This document shows positions 47,601 through 59,600 of a stretch of DNA of 64,000 bases, in pieces. Position numbers and translations under genes: made by a program. The stretch spans positions 19,175,814-19,239,813 of the forward strand of contig CM037846.1 of NCBI GenBank assembly GCA_021234535.1. Direction: 5' to 3'. This DNA comes from Stichopus chloronotus. Its lineage: Eukaryota; Echinodermata; Holothuroidea; Aspidochirotida; Stichopodidae. Numbering within the stretch: position 1 is the first letter of the stretch; each line of letters begins with the position of its first letter. The notes under the pieces were generated by a model that had not been told where the DNA came from, made no database searches, and worked only from the letters and a program-made list of their open reading frames with translations.

Positions 47601-50600
47601 TATCATTTTAACTTCAATCATAATGTGCACTGAAGTTATTGACAGAAGGTTAGAGGGATGATTTAAAAGCTGAATTCATTTTAAGAGGGTCATTTTGTTC
47701 TTAACTTGCTCCACAGATGGTATGAACTTTGGTCACATGATCCAGAGTCAGAGAGTAGGCATGAGTCAATTATATTTGAACCAAGTATAAAGCATATTCC
47801 AGTTGCTGTCAAGTGAGTATCTGCCCTGAAGTCTGCTGTTTTGAATTATTCAGTAATTTTGGTATACTTCTGTGTACAAAACTAGCAGGTATGTCAGTAT
47901 TGTGTGAGAAATCACAATTTGAGATCCATGCCATGTAAAACAACATTACTGTTAGTTCAGATGTAAAGTTACTGTGTTGATGAAATAAGAACATTAGATG
48001 GTGTACAAAATTTAGCTTTGACAATCAAACACACTTTTGTAGTCATGGTGGTGTGTTCAACATTTGTTGTACAGATATTTGATATAGGTACATAGTTACA
48101 TTCACATTGCAACCTGTGATCTAAAACTCAGTTATCTGATTTGCAAATGCTGTACTTTTGGGGCTTATTTTTTCTGTATTTTCTCCTTGTTCTGTACTTT
48201 ATTCTTGCAAGAGGTATATAACACAAACATCTGTTATGAGTATCAGTGAAAGGATCATTTACCTGGCATGAACATTATTATTAGAGAATGCCATTCAGAA
48301 CATAGTCCTCTATGAACCCAGGAAAAACTGTACACTTTCACAAAGAAACACACAGTTTTGCCTAGTGTCTGTACTGGGAAAAACATGGTATTGTCATAGA
48401 TTTGTTATAGATCAACATGTAACGGAAGTGATACTAGTAGTTTGTAATGGACTAATATGTAACAGTAATGATACTAGTACGTTGTAATGGACTAATATGT
48501 AACAGTAGTGATACTAGGAAGTTGCAATGGACTAACATGTAACAGTAGTGAAATTAGTAAGTTGTAATGGACTAACATTTAACAGTTGTGAAACTAGTGA
48601 GTTGTTATGAAGGAAAAATCAATTTCACTACAGCAGGCAATGTTGAAAAATGTTTCATTTTGTTCAACATTGTAAACTGCATGGACATAGCAAAATGGTG
48701 TGAATGAGTGTTTCAAACAAATTGCTGCTTTAATAGCATGATCCTTGATATTGTACAATACGTAGATTGAAAAAAAAAGTACTTGACTGATGGCTTCAGA
48801 GCAAAAAATTTGCAATCAATCTCTGGTGGGTTCAGACATTGGCCGATATCCACCACTGTTGGTAAAACATCTGGTTAGTAAAATTTAGATGTTAGTGTTT
48901 GCTGAGTTCAGCAACCTATGCATATTTTTGCACCAGGGGACATACTTATATGTGAACCAGGATAGGAATGGAAAATTCTCCAGGAAGGCTATTCTCCATC
49001 TGAAGGGTAAAAAGATACCTGTGAAATTTGCAATAATGTTTTAAACGTGATTAAAGCACCCCAGTTACAATGTCATACATAAAATGTAAATTTTTTAGAA
49101 GAGAACAAGCTTGATAGCAAAAATATTGGGTTGGATATCTAGAGATATCACAAAATCATCAGCCATTGTGTCAGCAGAGGAAAATCACATCAGTTAACCC
49201 CCTAGTGATGTTTATGATGATGTGTATCCATGTGGTAAAAGAGGTATTCATCCAAAGAATCACCATGTAACCCCTAGAAACTGTGCCATCGTTTCTTAGT
49301 CTAGATGAATGTACATGTAGTGGCTGTTATGATCAGATAACTGCTGGCAACCAAAAAATGTCAATTCCTTGAACAAAATGGAATCTAAAGCTAATGTCAT
49401 TTTTTCTTTTGAAGGTTCTTGTGATGAGATCCAAACTTACATTTTTACAACAAAAAGGCATCTAGCAACCAGGATTGAGGAACATCTCTCAGGGAAATCA
49501 GCCATCTATGAACACATCACTCGGTGCATAGACTGCCAAACACTAGTAACTTCAGCATCGTAGATAACAGAAATACAGATTTTGAACTAAAAGTCAAAGA
49601 AGCTTTATGTATTAAAAAACTCAAACCTGTTTTAAATAGTCAACTGTTTCAGCATGGATCATCCTATATGCTCTCTGGGTTCTAAAACATGTGGGACATT
49701 ACATTTCTGATTGTTGTATTGTCTTATGATTCTTTGTGTATATTTTTACTTACCTGAGGAGGAAGATGGGATATCTTTGAAAATGTAATAAACTATGACT
49801 TTTTTTAACATTTTCGTGTAACTTTGCTTTTTTATTGCTTTCTAAACTATATCCAGATATTTAATTATGAATTTAGTATATATCTACACATTAGAAAGCG
49901 CTGTATGCTGTGTACTAGAGAGAATGTTTTATGCTGTGTATTAGCTGTGTATTAGAGAGTATGTTTTATGTACCTCCTTGGGCAGTACATCATTGTAGAA
50001 ATGTACCATTTTATCATCAACTCCATTTGCACTCTCTTTTGCTTTTTTCTTACACAGCGTAATACGACTCATACTTTATTCAAAGCATCTTGAGTACTAC
50101 AATGAAATTGATGCAATTGAAGTAATTGGTTCAATTGAGAATGATGTTGGAACAGGTGAGGTAACAACCAACTACTGCTGTATGTACAGTTCTGTGACAT
50201 GACAAGTAAGCTGTGCAGCCAGCTTGCAGCTGTTGCAAAAGCCACCATGGTAAACTTAACCGCATCAAAGACAATAGAATCCTGTGGCAATGAATTTAAA
50301 CATCACAGTGGCTGCAAACTTTTTTTTTGGACAAATGTAATATCCTTTGATTAATTTCCTATCACTCCCTCTGTGGCTGATGTCTGCTGCAGTTTCCCTT
50401 CAAGAAGTTACACTGGTATTCCCAAAAGTGCATTTAATGTGTGGATTGTAATACATCAGAAAATGTTGAGTGTTTATCATGATTGCATAGCCCTCAAAAA
50501 TGAACTGAATGTAAAAAGAGGAGTGACAGTTTTTGTCTAAATCAGACCTTATCAGAAATAATATCAGAGACATGGTAAACCCTTAGAGTAGAAATGTGTC

Positions 50601-53600
50601 TATGTACTCAACAACAGTTTGCACTTGCTAGAATTTGTTTCAGTATTTGTATCTCAAAAATTTTTGACCACAAAACACCTTTTTCCCAAACATGCTATTT
50701 GCCTCAGCAGAACAGTACAGAGTGAGCTGAAAACCATTCAGACATGATGAAGTTTGATCAGAAAATTTCTTGATATTGCTTCATGATCTAAATGTTTCAT
50801 GAAATCGTCATGTGAACCAAAATGTATTGGATGTAATTCTGGAGTCAAAATATACAAATGTGTCTAGTGAAAAGAAATAGGAAAGAAACCCTAATTAATA
50901 ATGATGTCAATCTGGCAAGGTACGTACCAAACTGCGTCTTTGGGATTCCGTCGTTTCTTGTCATAGTAGCTCTCCACATATTTCTGAAGTGCAGAACTCA
51001 GTTTACTTAAAGAGCCATACATGATACTTAACTGTCTTGTCATTTCCTAGTGGCTAGAGATATTTGATTCAAGTTTTGAATTGGTTAAAAGATGGCTTTG
51101 TTGAGGGTAGTGACAGAGCACTATTTGTGAGTCCATCAGTTTTGTTCTCCTTATGTTTTCATGGAGCCCTGTGGTTCCTCAGTGGGAATGATTCGGTTGA
51201 ACATATTTGGTTGTTTTGATTGGCATTTCACAGTATCTGTTAGAATGTTGTTAGTGTCGGCCATCTTGATCCTGTGTGGAATTTTGGCAGTAATGTACTG
51301 ACTGACCCACTAAATTTTAGAGTCATAGTAAAGTAAGTTAGGGCTTCAATATTTCCTGTAGATATGCCAAGAATCTTCACCTTTGTTTCTTTGTTTTATG
51401 ACTTTGCTTGGTAATGTTCAGTGGCCACAGAGGCATATGCTGTGGCTGAGCAGCAGCCACAACCCCAGCCCCACAGGGCATCTTGTGTTAACATGGTAGT
51501 TAATAAGGCATGATGTGTGCTTTTATAATGTCACATAAAGCCTGTAATTATGATGCATGGAAACGTTAAAATCTGAATGTACAGTTGAAATATAAATACA
51601 CAAAAGAGATAAAACTGACTCAGAAACTTGTTCAGTACGGCAGAAATCAAATATCAACGTAGTCCCCAAGAGGCAGCTGGTGCAAGTTTGCCAAAAAACA
51701 AATTATACTTCCTTGGGGTTTAAACTGTGTGTATCCTGTATTTTGACATTTTGGTTGGGCAGTACCAAAAAGAACTCGTACAGGCACTTTTTGCACCTCA
51801 GTAATGGTATCAACTTTGGTACTGGTGTAACAGGAAATTTCCACCCCTAAAAATATTTCCCCTGGGGAGGAAAATTTTTAGGAAATCTTCATCGGGGGGG
51901 GGGGAATTTTTCCCTAGGAGAGATTCTCCGAGGGGTTGGGGAGAAATTTTCATGGGGGAAAATTCCTGTCACACTGTAGTTTCCTTCATGCATTTCTTAA
52001 ATGTTACATTGAAAAACTACATCCACTTAAACATGTTTCCCAAATCATCCATCTACATTTAATCTTTAGCATTGGTGAAATAATAAGTAATGAATTATTC
52101 ATTGTGTTAAACGTAGTCTTATTTCTTATGCTCACTCAATATTTTTAAGTTATAAAAAAGTGGTATCAAATGTTTCCAAAAGATTCTACACTCTGCCTAT
52201 CCTATGTTCAACATCAATTGGAAAAATATAAACTTAGGCAGTATATGCACACTGTCTGCAAAGTGACTTTGGATCATGTTAGTAACCTACATGTAAATGT
52301 TTACTCAAAAAAACCAAGAGGTCATGAGAAACAAATTTTAGCACAATTATGATGCACAGCATGTATCAAGCTGTTTTTGTGAAATGTTGATGATATTAAG
52401 TAGGCCTACTACATACTTTATCTCAGTGTACCATTACCAAGACAAGTGAAGGACAAATTCTGGGGCAGTAGGTACATGTTTGGGAAACAGAACTGGTTTG
52501 CCTCTTATGCAGTGTAAGGGCGCTGCTAATTATGTTCGACTTTATCAGAGTGTGAATAGCTAGCTTCTAGTTTATATATTTCTATGTGATGTTGAAAGCA
52601 CCACAGTTTGTGAGTATATCTGCGATTTCTTGGAATGTTGTTCCCCGAAGAAGATTGTTTGGGCCAAAAAACATTTGTTGGATGCATACCAAGGATCTTA
52701 CTCACACATGTAATATTTACTAGAAACAGGTGTTTTGGATTTTAGTAAGCCTGAAGTACATGTTATATCCTATAGGCCAATGTTACTTACATCGAGTCTT
52801 GCAGTTTCATCTGTGTTAAGTGCCTAGTGTTATTTTTTAGCTGACATATTGTGTTAGGCTACAACAAAATAGCAATATCTTTTACAATTGTTTACTACTT
52901 GTTGGCTGCACCATACATTTACACAATTTTGAGATAAAAAATATGAGAATTAAAGGGAAATGGGGCGTTTAGAATACACCACAATGAAAATAGCTTTAAC
53001 CATTGTTAAACAACCCAGTCTCATCAATAAACATCTCTCAAAGCACCATCTCCTCAAAACATTATGCATGTGATGGGTAACGGAAGATGCATCATTTAAA
53101 TTTTGAAAAGTTTGGGTGAACAAATGATTGTTGAGCAACAAGTAACCGAATTTCTATCTGTGAGAATCTTATTTCTTGAGAAGAAGCCTACTGTCCTTCC
53201 TTATTTTGAAGGATCTATCATTCTTCCTCCACAAATATTGGTTTTCAAAATATGGTTGTTTTCGGCAAAACAAACGCCCTATTTCCCTTTAACAATACAT
53301 TTCAAGGAAAGTAATTGTTTATTTTGTTGAAATCGTACCTGTTCCAGTAAGTTAGGCCAATACCATGGGGATAGTAGCGGTAGTCTTAATGGATGATTTC
53401 AACTGGTGCCGAGTAATACCGGTTCCCAGAACACTGGTACCAACTTGACTAATGGTAATACAGCCCAACCCTACTATAGATCAATGGTTACATTAAGTCT
53501 GCAGAGTCCAACACATTTTCAAGAATGTCAACTTGCACTGATGGAATACTATTCAACTACAATGAGAAGTAAATCTCATTGTTTTATTTGTGTCATTTGA

Positions 53601-56600
53601 GGTCAGTTAAAGGTCACCTTTAAACCTTATAAGCACATTATCAAGAGAGCGGAAGCCTGGACATGTAGCATATTGAGTGTGATGTACAAGAACTTTTTTT
53701 GGTTGTGGTCATATTTAGCTTTGTGATGTACATAATTAACTTTCAGTAAATTGTTAGTCCTTCACTGTGCTATTATTGAATACAGTGTGGCAGCTACTTT
53801 TTTTTATGAAGATGCAGTTTTGTGTGATGCTGCAGAAATGTTTATTTGGCCACTTGTCATAAGAGCTATAAGACTGATAAATTTTTTTCACCAAAATGAT
53901 GGAACTCTTCTGTGTTTGCTTATTAGAATTCAGGTATTCTGAGAAATAATGAAAATATCACTGATTCTTTCTACAATTAAGCAAGTAATGCTGTATGAAT
54001 GAAGCATAGACAGATGTCATACTTGGCATGTTTAATAATTCACTGTCTTTCGTACCCCAATTCCTAATATTTGTGAGCAGGTACCCTTCTGTGGGTCATA
54101 TAATTGAAACCACATTGTGTATTGCATTCTGGTCTGATTTTATAGTGGAGCTGATAGATTTTTTCATTCAGAAGCTTGTATTTCTGAAGAAATGGAACAG
54201 GAATGTCACATGTTACATGTATGCAAGCTATTTTCAGTAAATGATCTTTTTCAGCAAGTAAAAACAACATCTATAAACTAGAAATGAAGAAATAATTAGA
54301 AATGTTGAGCCGATAAACGGTTCAAATGTATCTTACATAAATTCACTGTATGAGGACTGCACAATAAAATGACTTCAGTGTTATAATTATGCTTCTCATC
54401 CATTAATCAAGCCATTTTGAGTGCCTTCACACTTAGAAGCTACAAGGGTTTGAAAAGACATATTCTTCTGCCATGAAATTATTCAATGCCCAAACTCATT
54501 TTCTCCAACTGTACATGTTCATGTCCAATTCTATTCTTCTCAGTTCCACTCATTTTTGGCTGTATTATTTGTTGGTATTCATGTTCTTGGTTTCGATGAA
54601 ATCGTAACCTTTTTAATCATGATTGCATGTGTGCGCGTGTGTATGCGGGTGTATGTATGTTTGCGATGGCAGCCTTGTAAGCACAATATCGCAAGAAGAG
54701 ATTCTTGTACAGATCTCATATAGTAGGAAGATGTACCTTGTTGAGTGTCAGAAATCTATTATTTTATTTGGAGGTTGAAGTTTATTTGGGGTAAACAGGG
54801 TCTAAATAATGAAAACATTCTAAACATGACATCTAAAGAATAGAAGCATGGATAGATCTTACATTTGCTTTGTAGGTGCACCTTACTGAGTTTAAGAACC
54901 CCATGGGTTTTGTGAATGTCTAAGTCATTTGGGGGTCAACAGTGGTCAAATAGTGAAAATATTGTAAACATGGTATCTCAAAAAGGTAATCTTAGCTACA
55001 GCTGCTATTCAGTATGTAGCTGTAACCCCAATGAGTTCCTGTAGCCGGTTGGTGGAGGTCAAATATGATTTAAGGTCAAAAGTTGTCAAATGATGAAGAC
55101 CTTGTAAACACGGTATCTGAAGAAGTAAACCTTAGATAAAGGTCCCATATTTAGTATGTAGGTGAACCATGTATTGCAAGATGCCAGTTGTTTTTGGTAG
55201 AGGTCAAAGGTCATTCAGGCTCCAAAGGGCTCGGTATAATGGAAATCTAAACACAATATTTTGAGAAAGGAAGTTTGGACAAATCTGGTATTTGGTTTGT
55301 AGGAGTACCTTATTTGGTTGGAAAAGCCTTGCCTTTGGTGGTCAAAAGTCTTTCAGAGTCAACATTCATCAAAAGTAACACCCTTGTAAACAGTATGTAG
55401 GGAAGGATGTCTTGATCTTACAAATCTGCTCTATAGATGAAGTGGCAAGTATAATATTGAGTGCAAATACTTATCATATTTCATGGAAGGCTTTGGAAGC
55501 TACTTCTGTCCATTTCTCAATACACTAAGCTTGACCATATGTCTTATCTAGCATGTGGGTTTGCATAAATTTTAATATTTTATATATCTACCTCTTTATC
55601 TAACATCATCCTCAGTGATGTTTGATTGATGTTTAGTACATTGGAATGTTGCTGATGAAGGATTTTTAATATCAAGGCTGGTGTCGACTTTCAAAATTGT
55701 AGACAATGTTTCTATTGCACATTACCAGGTTGATGTAGATAGTGATTTATTTTAATCACTGCTTAGTTTGTCTGTTTTATTTTTTAGATTTAGATGAAGA
55801 GTATGTCAAGAAATTTGAAAAAATGCACCTTCACAATGAGTCTGGCGATAACAGGATCAGTGATCATCCATCTCATGTGAATTTCTTTGATAAATTGCCA
55901 GTAAGTATAATACAGGGCGAAACACAGAGCAGCTTCTTATCTTTAACCTTTCTTTTACAAATTATTCTGATATTTATATGATAAAGACAATGATCATCAC
56001 AGTAGTATGTAAAGCAAACTATTTTTATTTGTGATAAGCATTACACTGAGATATTTGCTGTTAAATGTGAGATCAGTCTAAGGTTCAGTTCTTCTCAGGG
56101 CATTGTGTTTGTAAAATTATAGCAATGTGATTCCAGGGAACTCCTTAATGACCTTACATAAACTCTCGGGTTTCTTTTGAAAAATGAAGTCAAGTCTATA
56201 ATCAGTAAATGTAATTACAACCATACATGTAATACCCACCATAAATGCAATAGCTTTTGTCATTAAAAATTGTAAATTTATTTTTTGTGTGTGTATGTGG
56301 GTTGGTTCTTGCATTTGTAGTTAAATCTTCATTACATTTTTGGTGAAGGTATCACAACTACGGTTGTTATTATCAGTTATATAGCGACACCAGAAAGCTC
56401 ACCTAGTTATGGGAAGTAAAGCTCAGTGTTAATTCAGTTTTTCACTGCCTTGAGAAAAGCATCACATATACAGTATGTAACATTGATAGCAGTATAATGA
56501 GTTGATGAAGGCTTTCCTGTCTGTGTGAGTGGATGTGTACATGTGAAATGCAATTTGGAGTTCTAAGTGCACATGTTAGGGCCACCAATTATCTGCTTAT

Positions 56601-59600
56601 TATTTGCTTACCTGCAAATTGCATTTGAGACTTTTGATCTCTTTTTTCCATTTTTTTAAATTTTTTATTACCAACTGGATTTCCTTAGAATCCTGAAGCA
56701 TATTTTAAGGTCTAAGCAAATGGTTAAAAAATCTAACATTAAAGATTTTCCCTGACAGACAGTTGTGGTCTGCCTTGGTGCAACAGCACAGCATAAGGAT
56801 GACAGCCAGTTCAGCATGACTTAAGTTCAGTCAGGAAAACAATTCTGATTCTGTTTCAGATCTTACATGCCCACAAAATATTAAACATCACATTTAAACC
56901 ATACTATATACATCTTTGAAAAAAAAGTGCAAAAATCTTTGTGAAACAATGCAGATCAGATGGTTTAGAACATAGTAAATGATAAAACATATTGTGGTGA
57001 AGTGTATAGTTAATACCCTAACTACCTTGTTGCTTTTGCATTTCATTGTCAACGTGAACATTTGTAAATAACGGATTTCAGATATGTAAGAAACCATTCA
57101 TATAATTTATTGTCTTGCTCATTAATCCTGTAGTGGCTCAATAAATATATTCATATTCAAGGTTTGAACTTGGAGAAAGATGACTTTGTTGATGGTTGTG
57201 ACTAGTGCTATCTGTGTATATGCATCAGTTTTACTCTTCTGTTTTTTATAGTTGGTGCTGTAGTCACTGCTCATGGGTAGCGTTGTTGTTTCAGTGTCTA
57301 TCAAAGTACTGTGTATGTACCATTTTGATAATTTCGAGGAATTTGGCACTAATTTGGTGACTGACTCAATTTATTCTAAACTGGTGATAAAGTAATTTAA
57401 GCTGCTAACTTTCTTGGAGATAATAGCTGCAATAATGCTGGGTTTCATTTTTGGCTGTCAGCTTGGTGTATGTTTGCACCAAGGATAATACTTTCTCTGA
57501 GATTTTGTCTTACAAGTTTTTCAGAATTTGACCCATCCCAAATTATATAATATCTTCACTACAGACAAATAAGTATTTTGCCCATACTATGACATTCCTG
57601 AAAGTGTTGCTTTATGAGATACGTTTAAAAGTACTTTGTAATTTATACTCACTAGTCTCTTTGCAAATACTGTATGAGATAGTGAAAGACGCACTTCTTG
57701 AGATATCACTTGTACAGGACTTCTGCCACTAGACCCTTGTTCATCTTCATTGACCTGTGACATCCATTACAAGGTACACATGTGGTATTTTTACTTATTG
57801 TGGTTCACCTGCAGGTCAAACATGACATCTCTTAAAGTTATATGTAGTGTGTTGTAAGTTGTGATTTTTGTTAGCACTTCTCTTTTTTGAAGTTGATAAT
57901 TTTGGTGTCATTCAGAAGTCAGCAATATTAGGCTCTGAACCAATCAACCAGAACAGTGCTGATTGGACCCGACTGGTGCTGACTCTCCCTTGTATGTAGT
58001 ATTTTGGTGAACCATAACCATCAACCTTTTCAGGAAGATGTATCAAGAAGTGACTGTTGCTGGAATTTACCTTTTGATTAGTAGAATATATGCTATGTTG
58101 TGTATGGCAGTCACTTGAGGTCAGCAGAGGCCATAGATTTAAAATTTGTAAACTTGTTGCCTCAAGAAGGGAAGGTGTTGATTTTAAAAAGAAGTTCATG
58201 TGCAGGTTGGCCTTTGTTCTTCATGATTATTGGCTAGGAATTATAAAGTTTGTTAACTTTCTGGTTCTATGTTTTGTCTTCCTTTGCTTTGTTAAGATGC
58301 AACAGTCTTACAAGTGAATCTGTTTCTTCTCATTCAACAGGGAGAGCTCATATCACTAATTTTTTCAAACCTGAATTTTCTGGATCTATGTAGGGCTGCA
58401 AGAACGTGCAGACTATTTAGAGACCACTGTTATGATCCCTTATTGTTGCTTGAACTAGATCTTCAACCTTATTGGCAAAAGGTGAGTTGTTCGTTTATCG
58501 AATTGATCATTTTTTATTACTGCTGGAAAAGCATTCTGTTACAGCTGTAAACTGGTTGATTTATTTTTGAAACATACAATGAACATGCAACTTTAGTTGA
58601 ATCATATGTTTTGCTAATGGACTTGTTTCTTGTATTTAGTTTCCAGTTTAAACTCACTTCCACTTGATTGAAAGGATACCAGAGAAGTTTCTCTTTTATC
58701 TTTTGCCCATGTGTGGTTGTATCGTTGGTCTAGTTCATCGCAGTTCAAGTTTCAATGAAAATCATGAAATCTATGTAATCATGATGACGTGTGTGTTTGT
58801 GATGTCTTGCTTGTAAATGCAGTCTCTCAAGAATGGAAGCCTGGACTGATGCCACACTTGTGGTGTGTCACATATTTACCGTACTGGTTACAAGAACAGT
58901 TTTTATCTCATTGCCCTATAGGGGCTAAGATGAGATATTGTAGTCACTTGGCTAGTGGAGCTATATATTGTACTGTGCAACCATGGGAGAACGGTTGCCA
59001 TGGAAACGCTTGGAGTGGATGAGTAGCGACACCCCAGGGGTACCCCATGGTAGAGTGACCATGGGTACAGGAGGGTACTGTTGGGTGGTATAAAGGAAAA
59101 TGTGTCCGTGCCAATGTGTGTGCATGTGTGTGTGGGTGCGTGTGTGTGTGTGCATGTCCGGACCTGTCCAAATTGTGGTTTTTCCAGAATAGTTTGAAAA
59201 GTATATGAGCGATTAAGTTTAAACTTGGTAAGGTTGTTCATGATGCCAATATGTCCAAGATGTATTAGTTGTATGGTAAATCAAGTCAAATTTGCTGATT
59301 TTTTAGAAAAAAAAGCCAATTTTCCCCCAAAATTGCTATTTCCAGCATATCTTGAGAGGTATTTAAGCATTCAATGTAAAATTTGGCAAAAACTTACCTG
59401 AGAATGAAATATTTCAAGGTATATCACTTTTGTAGTAAAGAGAGTGAAATTTGGTGATTTTTGAGAAAAAAAGCCAATTTTGCCCCAAAATTGGTATTTC
59501 CAGCATATCTTGAGAACTATCAGACCAATTAACTTAAAGTTGTGTGAGTACTTAGCTGAGAACACATTGTTAAACATAATATTACTGTAATGGTAAATCC

